Position numbers and translations under genes: made by a program. The notes beneath the pieces were generated by a model. The model made no database searches. It was not told where the DNA came from and saw only the letters and a list, made by a program, of their open reading frames with translations. DNA of 7,259 nt, from positions 169 to 7,427 of the forward strand of contig DLFZ01000056.1 in the NCBI GenBank assembly GCA_002482435.1, written 5' to 3'. Each line of letters begins with the position of its first letter. The stretch's first letter is position 1. Source of the DNA: Christensenella sp. UBA7707 (lineage in GTDB: Bacteria > Bacillota > Clostridia > Christensenellales > CAG-138). Shown here one piece after another: positions 1-5,873 of this stretch.

Positions 1-783
1 AACCACGCGAGCATCATCGACGGTGTAAGGCTTTGCAAGGCAAAGCGTTTCCGCTACAAAAACAACGACATGGCCGACCTTCGCACACAGCTTGAGCAGG
101 CAAAAGACTGCCGAATCAAACTTATCGCCACCGACGGCGTATTCTCTATGGATGGTTTTATTGCAAACCTCAAAGCGATCTGCGACCTTGCCGACGAATA
201 CGACGCGCTTGTAATGGTGGACGACAGCCACGCCGTAGGCTTTATGGGCGAACATGGCCGCGGCACGCATGAGCATTGCGGCGTAATGGGCCGAGTGGAT
301 ATCATCACAGGTACGCTTGGTAAGGCCATGGGCGGCGCAAGCGGCGGCTACACCGCGGCGCGCAAGGAGATCGTGGATCTTTTGCGCCAGCGCTCCCGCC
401 CCTATCTTTTTTCCAACACCGTTGCTCCCGCCATTTGTGCGGCGAGCTTAAAGGTGCTTGAAATGCTTACCGAATCCACCGCGCTTCGCGACAAGCTGCA
501 TGAAAATACGGCATATTTCCGCCAGAGCCTTAAAAAGCTCGGTTTTGATGTGCCGGAAAGCACGCACCCCATCGTGCCGATCATGCTCTATGATGCACGC
601 GTTGCTTCCGAGTTTGCGGCGCGCATGCTCGAAAAAGGCGTGTATGTGGTTGGCTTCAGCTATCCTGTGGTTCCGATGGGCAGAGCGCGCATCCGCACAC
701 AGGTTTCGGCCGGTCATACGAAAGAAGATTTGGATTTTGCCGTGCAATGCTTTGCGCAAGTGAAACAAGAAATGGGCATTTAA
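1..783 (+). CDS. kbl: 2-amino-3-ketobutyrate CoA ligase (glycine C-acetyltransferase), 5' truncated
   Basis: PLP-dependent enzyme of threonine degradation: it cleaves 2-amino-3-ketobutyrate with CoA to glycine and acetyl-CoA, normally after threonine 3-dehydrogenase. The reading frame is open from base 1, giving 260 visible residues of a family about 395-400 long, so roughly the first third lies outside the window. The frame opens with NHASIIDG, a conserved stretch of the alpha-oxoamine synthase family. D74 and H77 in VDDSHAVGF are the expected PLP-contacting residues. K108 in [15 protein letters not shown] is the Schiff-base lysine. The segments [20 protein letters not shown] and [11 protein letters not shown] match my memory of E. 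coli Kbl closely, and favour Kbl over the relatives BioF and 5-aminolevulinate synthase. A methionine at base 70 is internal, not a start. The gene ends in TAA just before a terminator. The usual partner tdh is not visible; it could lie upstream. Confidence 0.95.
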   Translation, partial: NHASIIDGVRLCKAKRFRYKNNDMADLRTQLEQAKDCRIKLIATDGVFSMDGFIANLKAICDLADEYDALVMVDDSHAVGFMGEHGRGTHEHCGVMGRVDIITGTLGKAMGGASGGYTAARKEIVDLLRQRSRPYLFSNTVAPAICAASLKVLEMLTESTALRDKLHENTAYFRQSLKKLGFDVPESTHPIVPIMLYDARVASEFAARMLEKGVYVVGFSYPVVPMGRARIRTQVSAGHTKEDLDFAVQCFAQVKQEMGI

Positions 784-812
784 GCAATTCGTATTTCTCT
801 ATAAAACAAAAA

Positions 813-851
813 GCCGTCCGGCGTTATTAACCCGGACGGCCTTTGTTTTTT
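813..851. terminator. Bidirectional intrinsic terminator between kbl and the carboxyltransferase gene
   Basis: A perfect 9-bp stem, GCCGTCCGG (813-821) with CCGGACGGC (832-840), closes a 10-nt loop. On the plus strand it is followed by CTTTGTTTTTT. On the minus strand the stem is followed by CTTTTTGTTTTAT, read from 812 downwards. Both sides therefore look like GC stem plus U-tract terminators. It lies 29 nt after the kbl stop and 18 nt after the stop of the convergent gene, so it probably ends both transcripts. Confidence 0.88.
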
Positions 852-857
852 CTGTTG

Positions 858-2339
858 TTATACGATGCTCAAATCTTCCACGTAAAGCACGCGCACGCCT
901 TCGGGAGCCTTGGGCGCGGCAGGTGCGGGAGCGGGCGCAACGGGTGCGACCGGCTGAGCAGGCGCGGCAACGGGCTCTTCTTTGGGCCCTTCCGCAGCCT
1001 TCTTGCGGTTTTCAAAGAATTTCAAGGCGACCTGCGGGAACAGTGCGTAACTTAGCACGTCCTCTTCCTGCTGCATAACATCCTTGATTTCCTCGCGGTA
1101 TTTATCAAGCTCGGGCGAAAGCAAATCGGCCGGGCGGCAGGTGATCACCTCTTCGTCGCCGATGGCAAGCTTGCGCACTTCCTCGTTGACCTCGCCGGGC
1201 ACCTTGCCGTATTCGCCCTTCATGATCGCCTTGGACTCCTTGGTGAAGCTCTTATAACGGCCGTTGAGCACGTTGAGCACCGCCTGCGAGCCTACGATCT
1301 GGCTGGTGGGCGTGACGAGCGGCAGATAACCAAAATCCTTGCGGACCACCGGGATTTCCGAGAGCACCTCGTAATACTTTTCCTCGGCATTGGCTTGCTT
1401 GAGCTGCGAAATAAGGTTGGAAAGCATGCCGCCGGGAACCTGATACATGAGGGTGTTGGTATCCACATTGAGCACCTTCGGATCGAGGAAGCCCTCGGCC
1501 TTGAGTTTTTCGGCTACCTTGCGGAAATGCTTGGCAGCCTCTGAAAGCTTGGTAAGATCCAAGCCGGTATCGTGCTCAGTGCCCTTGAGCGTCGCAACCA
1601 AAGGCTCGGTGGCGGGCTGTGCCGTACCGTTGCCCAGAGGCGACAGCGCGCAGTCCACAATGTCTACACCAGCCTGCATGGCCATGAGGTAGGTCATGTC
1701 GCCGGTACCGGTAGAATTGTGGGTGTGCAGGTGGATGGGCACATTTACTTCCGCCTTCAGGCGTTTCACGAGGGAATACGCGTCGTAAGGCAGCAGCAGG
1801 TTTGCCATATCCTTGATGCAGATCGTATCCGCACCCATCTGAACGAGCTCTTTTGCGACCTTCACAAAATAATCCTCGTTATGAACGGGGCTAATGGTGT
1901 AGCTGATGGCGGGTTCGCAGATGCCGCCGTATTTCTTGGTGTACTTGATTGCGGCTTCAAGGTTTCGAATGTCGTTGAGCGCGTCAAAAATGCGGATGAT
2001 GTCAATGCCGTTTTCAATCGCCTTGCGGCAGAACTGCTCTACCACGTCGTCGGCATAATGCTTGTAACCGAGTATGTTCTGGCCACGGAACAGCATTTGA
2101 AGCTTCGTGTTGGGCAAAGCCTTTCTGAGCTTCCTGAGCCTGTCCCACGGATCCTCATTGAGGAAGCGCAGGCAGGAGTCGAAGGTGGCGCCGCCCCAGC
2201 ATTCCAGCGAGTAATACCCGATGCTGTCGAGTATTTCGCAGGCAGGGAGCATATCTTCGGTGCGCATGCGCGTCGCGGCCTGCGACTGGTGTGCATCGCG
2301 CAGAATGGTATCCGTAATCAAAAGTTTCTTGCCGGCCAT
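858..2339 (-). CDS. oadA: Biotin-dependent carboxyltransferase alpha subunit (OadA/PycB type) without its own biotin domain
   Basis: Carboxyltransferase of the oxaloacetate decarboxylase alpha / pyruvate carboxylase B family: it moves the carboxyl group between carboxybiotin and pyruvate or a similar keto acid. The 493 residues hold a DRE-TIM-type barrel (about 5-300). Expected metal ligands are D15 in LRDAHQS, K176 in CIKDMANLL (the probable carbamylated lysine) and H205/H207 in HLHTHNSTGTG. T239 in SPLGNGTAQP fits the catalytic threonine of the PycB/pyruvate carboxylase type, unlike the SSMS-type motif I recall in proteobacterial OadA. PGGMLSNL (302-309) and TPTSQIVGSQAV (344-354) mark the association region. 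An Ala/Pro-rich linker (about 455-480) then ends in only 13 residues, GVRVLYVEDLSIV, where a fused family member would carry the biotinyl domain. The ATG is set by an AAGGAGGT site at 2346-2353, spaced 6 nt. It is the last gene of a minus-strand cassette after the biotin carrier gene, with a 65-nt gap. Substrate (oxaloacetate/pyruvate versus another acid) is inferred only. Confidence 0.88.
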   Translation of the reverse strand: MAGKKLLITDTILRDAHQSQAATRMRTEDMLPACEILDSIGYYSLECWGGATFDSCLRFLNEDPWDRLRKLRKALPNTKLQMLFRGQNILGYKHYADDVVEQFCRKAIENGIDIIRIFDALNDIRNLEAAIKYTKKYGGICEPAISYTISPVHNEDYFVKVAKELVQMGADTICIKDMANLLLPYDAYSLVKRLKAEVNVPIHLHTHNSTGTGDMTYLMAMQAGVDIVDCALSPLGNGTAQPATEPLVATLKGTEHDTGLDLTKLSEAAKHFRKVAEKLKAEGFLDPKVLNVDTNTLMYQVPGGMLSNLISQLKQANAEEKYYEVLSEIPVVRKDFGYLPLVTPTSQIVGSQAVLNVLNGRYKSFTKESKAIMKGEYGKVPGEVNEEVRKLAIGDEEVITCRPADLLSPELDKYREEIKDVMQQEEDVLSYALFPQVALKFFENRKKAAEGPKEEPVAAPAQPVAPVAPAPAPAAPKAPEGVRVLYVEDLSIV

Positions 2340-2404
2340 GATACAACCTCCTTGTTCGATATTTTTTGCGCTTCCCTTTCAAATTCGGAAGCGCGGCCAA
2401 ATGC

Positions 2405-2779
2405 TTAGCCGATCAGGCAGAGCGTATCGCCGGATTTCACGTTGGAACCCTTTGCCACGTTGAGCGCGGTGAGCACGCCGTCGCGGTCGGCAAGAATTTC
2501 GTTTTCCATTTTCATGGCTTCAAGAACGAGAATGACCTTACCTTTTTTGACTTGATCGCCCACGGCGACCTTTACATCAACAATGGTGCCGGGCATAGGA
2601 GCCACAATGGGGCTGCCCTTCGCATCGGCGGAAGCCTTAGGTGCAGCGGGCGCGACAGGAGCGGCGACGGGTGCCGGAGCAGCAGCCTGTACAGGGGCGG
2701 CAGGTGCGGACACACCGGAGATCTCTTCTACTTCGACTTCATAGGAAGAACCGTTTACGTTGACGATAAATTTGTGCAT
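2405..2779 (-). CDS. Free-standing biotin carboxyl carrier protein of a carboxyltransferase/decarboxylase complex
   Basis: Carries carboxybiotin between active sites of a biotin-dependent enzyme. The 124-residue protein has a short start segment MHKFIVNVNGSSYEVEVEE typical of carriers in glutaconyl-CoA, methylmalonyl-CoA and oxaloacetate decarboxylases. An Ala/Pro-rich flexible linker follows (about 21-52), then a lipoyl/biotinyl domain (about 55-124). PMPGTIVDV and the EAMKMENEI box place the biotinylated lysine at K90. The ATG has an AAGGAGG site at 2787-2793, 7 nt upstream. It lies 21 nt after the scaffold-like membrane gene and 65 nt before the carboxyltransferase gene, whose biotin domain is missing, so it very probably supplies that domain in trans. 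The linker resembles the one at the end of the carboxyltransferase (both contain the string APAAPKA), which fits an old split of a fused gene or reuse of the linker. An acetyl-CoA carboxylase AccB is less likely, given the neighbours. Confidence 0.92.
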   Translation of the reverse strand: MHKFIVNVNGSSYEVEVEEISGVSAPAAPVQAAAPAPVAAPVAPAAPKASADAKGSPIVAPMPGTIVDVKVAVGDQVKKGKVILVLEAMKMENEILADRDGVLTALNVAKGSNVKSGDTLCLIG

Positions 2780-2800
2780 GTTGTTGCCTCCTTCATCAAT

Positions 2801-3307
2801 TTAAGATATTTTTTTAATGCTGCGGATGCGTAAACCGTCGATTTCGGTGTTCATGGCGGTTGCGATTGCCGCCGATATGGCAGCCACCATCTGCTGCCTG
2901 TTTGGCGCGGCCGCGCCGATGCGCCGGATGGAACGTATGCGAAGCCCCGATACGTCGGTACCCATAACAGTCGCGATCGCCGCGCTGATCGCCGCAACCA
3001 TAGGTTGGCGCGGCATAGCTTTGCGTGAAAGCAGTTTTACCGAATGGATGCGCAAACCGGAAACATCTTCGCCAAGGTACGAAGCTATGGCGGCAGCAAC
3101 CGCCGCGTCAAACCGTCCGCGGTCAATCGTATCCGGCGCGTAGGGCACAGGCTCGTAAGCCGTAACACCGCCAAACGTTTTTTCATGTTCGGTACTCGAT
3201 TCGCGTTGTTCTAAGCTGCCGGATGATTTTCCGGAGCGGCCAATCAATAAACCGATGAGAAACGCGGCAATGATAAGAATTACAGCCAAGCCGATGTCAA
3301 TGCTCAA
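2801..3307 (-). CDS. Small membrane-anchored protein with three tandem OadG/MmdD-like C-terminal motifs (putative complex scaffold)
   Basis: The 168-residue protein has one N-terminal membrane segment (about 7-23, LAVILIIAAFLIGLLIG), a polar linker with YEPVPYAP (about 25-62), and three copies of a 28-residue unit at 66-93, 103-130 and 140-167, with an exact 37-residue period. Each unit is an Ala-rich helix (MVAAISAAIAT) followed by a strand-like GLRIRSIRRI. That pairing is what I recall at the C-terminus of OadG/MmdD gamma-delta subunits of sodium-pump decarboxylases, usually once per protein. Known members anchor the carboxyltransferase at the membrane and help assembly; by analogy this protein may be the scaffold for the two downstream gene products. 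The start is TTG, supported by a GGGAGG site 9 nt upstream; there is no ATG in frame before the repeats. It is the first gene of the cassette. The name OadG is not applied firmly because length and repeat number are atypical. Confidence 0.72.
   Translation of the reverse strand: MSIDIGLAVILIIAAFLIGLLIGRSGKSSGSLEQRESSTEHEKTFGGVTAYEPVPYAPDTIDRGRFDAAVAAAIASYLGEDVSGLRIHSVKLLSRKAMPRQPMVAAISAAIATVMGTDVSGLRIRSIRRIGAAAPNRQQMVAAISAAIATAMNTEIDGLRIRSIKKIS
2807..3112 (-). repeat. Three tandem in-frame repeats, period 111 bp, inside the OadG-like gene
   Basis: Units lie at 3029-3112 (copy 1), 2918-3001 (copy 2) and 2807-2890 (copy 3). By hand alignment copies 2 and 3 share 21 of 28 residues, and copies 1 and 2 share 15 of 28. 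Codons for the shared residues of copies 2 and 3 differ in most places (only 6 of 21 identical, two of them Met). The duplication is therefore old and kept at protein level, not a recent slippage event. Confidence 0.9.
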
Positions 3308-3316
3308 ATAGGAACG

Positions 3317-3322
3317 CCTCCC
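3317..3322 (-). promoter_or_regulatory. Ribosome binding site fixing the TTG start of the membrane gene
   Basis: The minus strand reads GGGAGG here, within AGAAGGGAGGC, 9 nt before TTG at 3305-3307. This is the only good Shine-Dalgarno match near the 5' end of the frame and decides for a TTG start. Confidence 0.75.
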
Positions 3323-3328
3323 TTCTTA

Positions 3329-3458
3329 TAAGATATGCTTATTGTTCAGCCGATGATATAAGTGTTATAAATAAGCAGTGATTTGAAAGTATACATCTTT
3401 CAAATAAGCCCAATTTCTTATATTCGCGGTATCCCTCATTTTTCCTGCGCATATCTTA
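3329..3458. repeat. 10-bp inverted pair bracketing the control region
   Basis: TAAGATATGC at 3329-3338 recurs as its reverse complement GCATATCTTA at 3449-3458, about 110 bp apart, enclosing the 9-bp inverted repeat. Two copies of a binding site are possible. In AT-rich DNA a chance match is not excluded. Confidence 0.3.
3381..3405. promoter_or_regulatory. Perfect 9-bp inverted repeat, candidate operator of the carboxyltransferase cassette
   Basis: ATTTGAAAG (3381-3389) and CTTTCAAAT (3397-3405) are exact reverse complements around a 7-nt centre, TATACAT. It sits about 75 nt upstream of the TTG start in the 170-bp AT-rich gap between rluB and the cassette. On the minus strand the centre and right arm contain TATACT, a good -10 box match, but I see no matching -35 box at 16-18 nt, so the promoter itself is unproven. 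No U-tract follows, which argues against a terminator for rluB. I do not recognise the half-site as that of a known regulator. The rest of the gap shows no gene. Confidence 0.5.
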
Positions 3459-3477
3459 CAAAAAAATCAATAAAATG

Positions 3478-4203
3478 TTAGTTGTCCGTTCCACTTAAAA
3501 CGGCCTCGAGGTTTTTGACCTCCTCCGCACTTAAAAAGCGCCAGCTGCCGGTTTTCATGCCCTCAAGCTGCACGTTACCGACGCTCACGCGTCTCAAAAG
3601 GAACGTTCTATGCCCCACCGCTTCAAGCATGCGCCTGACTTGGCGGTTACGCCCTTCGTGGATGGTAATAAAAAATGCCGTCGTCCCCTCCTGCTTCTGC
3701 ACGGCGGGCTTTAAACGCGCGGGCGCGGTCATGCCATCTTCCAGAAGAACTCCTGTTTCAAGCGCCTGTGCTTCGTTGTTGGTGAGGATGCCGTCGGTAA
3801 CCACATAATACGTTTTTTCGATTTGAAATTTTGGGTGCATCAGCTTATAGGCAAGATCGCCGTCGTTGGTCATAAAAAGAAGCCCTTCCGAATCGCAGTC
3901 GAGCCTGCCCACATGGTACAACCGGTACGGCAGATCCTTAAAATAATCCATTACGGTTCTTCGGCCCTCCGGGTCGTTTACGGTGCAAAACACGCCGCGC
4001 GGCTTGTTGAAAGCGATTACTACGCGCGCCGCCTTGGCTGCAATTTCCTTGCCATCCAAAAGAACCTCGTCTTTTTCGGGATCAACTTGCGCGCCGATCA
4101 ACGCGGTTTCCCCATTTACACTCACGCGCCCCTCGTTAATCAGTTCCTCGCATTTGCGGCGGGAAGCCACCCCCGCATCCGCCATAAATTTCTGCAACCG
4201 CAT
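3478..4203 (-). CDS. rluB: 23S rRNA pseudouridine synthase, RsuA/RluB family
   Basis: Converts a specific uridine in 23S rRNA helix 89/peptidyl-transferase region to pseudouridine (E. coli RluB acts at U2605); RsuA/RluE/RluF-like relatives act elsewhere. The 241 residues start with an S4 RNA-binding domain (about 1-60; MRLQKFMADAGVASRRKCEE). The catalytic domain carries NKPRG (66-70), GRLDCDSEGLLFMTNDG with catalytic D102, and the EGRNRQVRRM segment (183-192), all family hallmarks. Length fits RluB of Bacillota. The ATG at 4201-4203 was chosen because the S4 domain begins exactly there and an AAGAGGTT site lies at 4213-4220. The frame is open further upstream to 4380, but that part overlaps the end of the carboxypeptidase gene and looks unlike any domain. 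B. subtilis also keeps rluB near scpAB and a sporulation carboxypeptidase gene. A likely terminator lies just before it. Confidence 0.92.
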   Translation of the reverse strand: MRLQKFMADAGVASRRKCEELINEGRVSVNGETALIGAQVDPEKDEVLLDGKEIAAKAARVVIAFNKPRGVFCTVNDPEGRRTVMDYFKDLPYRLYHVGRLDCDSEGLLFMTNDGDLAYKLMHPKFQIEKTYYVVTDGILTNNEAQALETGVLLEDGMTAPARLKPAVQKQEGTTAFFITIHEGRNRQVRRMLEAVGHRTFLLRRVSVGNVQLEGMKTGSWRFLSAEEVKNLEAVLSGTDN

Positions 4204-4229
4204 AAAATCCCCAACCTCTTTTCTTTCAT

Positions 4230-4270
4230 AAAAAAAGCGCACGAACCGCGTCTCCCCGCGCCTCCTGCGC
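4230..4270 (-). terminator. Probable intrinsic terminator after the carboxypeptidase gene, just upstream of rluB
   Basis: Read on the minus strand, GCGCAGGAGGCGCG can pair with CGCGGTTCGTGCGC around a GGGAGA loop, with two G-G mismatches and one G-T pair, and is followed directly by seven T (4236-4230). The stem spans 4237-4270. It lies 18 nt past the carboxypeptidase stop and ends 9 nt before the rluB Shine-Dalgarno site. It would separate rluB from the upstream operon or lower its expression by partial read-through. Confidence 0.62.
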
Positions 4271-4288
4271 ATTAAAACCGTTTTGGGC

Positions 4289-5416
4289 TCAAGCGGTCCA
4301 TCTTCCGAACAGTTTATCAAGATAAAAGCCCAAATCCGCCGCATCCACGCCGTCTTTCGCCACGAGCGGCGAAACGGCAATCAGCTTGTTGCCCTCATAG
4401 AGTTCAACGGAGCCGAGCTTATCTCCCGCGAGGATTGGCGCGTGAATGCCTTCATCAATCACAACGCGCGACTGTATGGAAGCATTGGTACCTTTTTCCA
4501 CTGGTATCATTATATCCTCACTTGTGACAAGTTCCAACACGTTTTTTACGCCTGCAGCAACCCTTGCGCGCGCGATTACATCGCCCGCACCTATGGCCTT
4601 CACCATTTCATAGTTTGCAAACCCGTAATCTAGCATGCGCATGGCATTGTTGAACATATCCGGGCAGTTGAGCACGACGCCGACCAGCTGCATGTTGTCC
4701 CTTTTCGCGGCAAATGAAAGGCATTTTCCGGCAGCGCTCGTGTACCCTGTTTTTACGCCATTGCCGCCCTCATACTGCCAAAGGATTTTGTTCTTGTTTT
4801 TGAAGGTGCGCTGAAGGTTGCCGGTGGTGGTTCTATGGTAAGTGGTACTGACAATGGTTTGAAACGTTTCGTTCTTGAGCGCGTAAGCGGAAATTAGCGC
4901 AAGGTCATAGGCGGTTGTGTAATGTGCGCCGTCGTGGAGGCCGTTTGGCGTTACAAAATTGGTATTGAGCGCGCCAATCTCCTTTGCCTTTTCATTCATC
5001 AGCTGCGCAAACGCCTCCACGCTGCCCGCCACATGAATGGCAAGCGTTACGGCTGCGTCGTTTCCAGAGGCAAGCATGAGCCCGTAAAGAAGGTCTTCCA
5101 CGCTGATTTTTTCCTCAAGCTCCAAATAGATGCTCGATCCTTCCGTGCCGTATGCCTCTCGCGGCACGGTCGCCATATCGGAAAGGGCGCAATGCTCAAT
5201 CGTTAAAATGGCGGTCATCACCTTGGTGGTGCTCGCCATGGGAAGTTTTTCATGTGCGGCTTTCGCGTAAAGCACCTTTCCGGTACTCGCTTCGATCAAA
5301 ACGGCGGAAGCCGCCTGCGTATCCACTTCGGCGGCGGCAGCCCGAAACGGAAACGCAAGCAGCAACACAAACGCGCATAGCGTACAAAGTATTCTTCTTG
5401 CAGGCAATGCGCACAT
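4289..5416 (-). CDS. dacF: Secreted serine-type D-alanyl-D-alanine carboxypeptidase (DacF/DacB, S11 family)
   Basis: Low-molecular-weight penicillin-binding protein that removes the terminal D-Ala from peptidoglycan pentapeptides, outside the membrane. The 375 residues begin with a signal peptide: basic PARR, a hydrophobic stretch (about 9-23), and AAAAE as a probable cleavage site near residue 29. Active-site motifs are all present in order: STTK (S62 nucleophile, K65), SGN (117-119) and KTG (222-224, in GNGVKTGYTSAAG). A PBP5-like C-terminal domain follows (about 265-352), and the last residues (about 358-375) may be an amphipathic membrane-attachment helix. Length fits the family. The ATG sits one base after the TGA of ytfJ, so translation is probably coupled; no strong ribosome binding site is visible. 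Placement after scpAB and ytfJ suggests the sporulation-type enzyme that trims cortex or engulfment peptidoglycan. Choice between dacF and dacB naming is uncertain. Confidence 0.93.
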   Translation of the reverse strand: MCALPARRILCTLCAFVLLLAFPFRAAAAEVDTQAASAVLIEASTGKVLYAKAAHEKLPMASTTKVMTAILTIEHCALSDMATVPREAYGTEGSSIYLELEEKISVEDLLYGLMLASGNDAAVTLAIHVAGSVEAFAQLMNEKAKEIGALNTNFVTPNGLHDGAHYTTAYDLALISAYALKNETFQTIVSTTYHRTTTGNLQRTFKNKNKILWQYEGGNGVKTGYTSAAGKCLSFAAKRDNMQLVGVVLNCPDMFNNAMRMLDYGFANYEMVKAIGAGDVIARARVAAGVKNVLELVTSEDIMIPVEKGTNASIQSRVVIDEGIHAPILAGDKLGSVELYEGNKLIAVSPLVAKDGVDAADLGFYLDKLFGRWTA

Positions 5417-5417
5417 A

Positions 5418-5873
5418 TCAGTCGCTCAAATCGTCTTCGTCGAAAATTTCATCCTTCTCGTCGCTCTTGCAGCAAGCACCGCCAATCACCTTTCCCACCA
5501 TGCAGATGGATTCGGGAATGATTTCAATTGCCCGGTCTATGGTGCTGTTGTACTGCGCGGGAAGCACCTTTACCTTTCCTTCAGCCACAGAGAGGAACGC
5601 GATTGGTGTAATGCTCATGCCCGCAATTGAAGTTCCGGCAAAGGGGAGCCGGTCTTTTTCTCCATCAAGCTCGCTGCCGGATTTTTTTACGGGCGTGTTT
5701 CCTGCGCAGTACTCGCCGCCGCCTGAAAGGAAGCCAAGGCTTACTCTGGAAACGGGAAGAATCACCGTTTCTTTCCCCGTGATGATGGGGTTGCCCACAA
5801 TGGTATTGACGTCCACCATTTCTTTTATCTGTTCCATGGTGCTTCGCATGATGTTTTCAATCGGATGCGACAT
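5418..5873 (-). CDS. ytfJ: Sporulation protein YtfJ / GerW family
   Basis: Member of the YtfJ (GerW) family, which in B. subtilis is linked to spore germination; the biochemical role is not established. The 151 residues show the family pattern: N-terminal HPIENIMRSTMEQIKEMVDVNTIVG, a strand-rich Gly-rich part (VSLGFLSGGGEY), then SITPIAFLSVAEGKVKVLP. The C-terminus is a hydrophobic short segment with a Cys pair (GGACC, 131-135) and a strongly acidic tail (about 139-151). The start is placed at 5871-5873, where family homology begins; its ATG lies inside the last codons of the DUF2953 gene (17-nt overlap), with a GGAAGG site upstream at 5885-5890. The frame is open to an ATG at 5912, but the extra 13 residues are basic and unlike the family. 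Its presence supports an endospore-forming host. Confidence 0.9.
   Translation of the reverse strand: MSHPIENIMRSTMEQIKEMVDVNTIVGNPIITGKETVILPVSRVSLGFLSGGGEYCAGNTPVKKSGSELDGEKDRLPFAGTSIAGMSITPIAFLSVAEGKVKVLPAQYNSTIDRAIEIIPESICMVGKVIGGACCKSDEKDEIFDEDDLSD

Noticed and set aside
1572..2408. A 278-residue open frame on the plus strand
   Set aside because: It lies opposite the carboxyltransferase gene, which has clear family motifs and a strong ribosome binding site. The antisense frame has no recognisable domain and is a shadow of GC-biased codon use.
2640..2720. Ala/Pro-coding GC-rich repetitive stretch in the biotin carrier gene (and a similar one at 895-980)
   Set aside because: These look like simple repeats at DNA level but are the flexible linkers expected in biotin carrier and carboxyltransferase proteins, not separate repeat elements.
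3308..3477. A terminator or small RNA in the gap after rluB
   Set aside because: There is a T-rich stretch on the minus strand right after the rluB stop but no adequate stem before it, and the 9-bp palindrome lacks a following U-tract. No riboswitch or tRNA fold was recognised.
4204..4380. A 59-residue N-terminal extension of rluB
   Set aside because: It overlaps the carboxypeptidase 3' end and a terminator hairpin, is Arg/Trp-rich without domain likeness, and the S4 domain starts exactly at the internal ATG with a nearby ribosome binding site.
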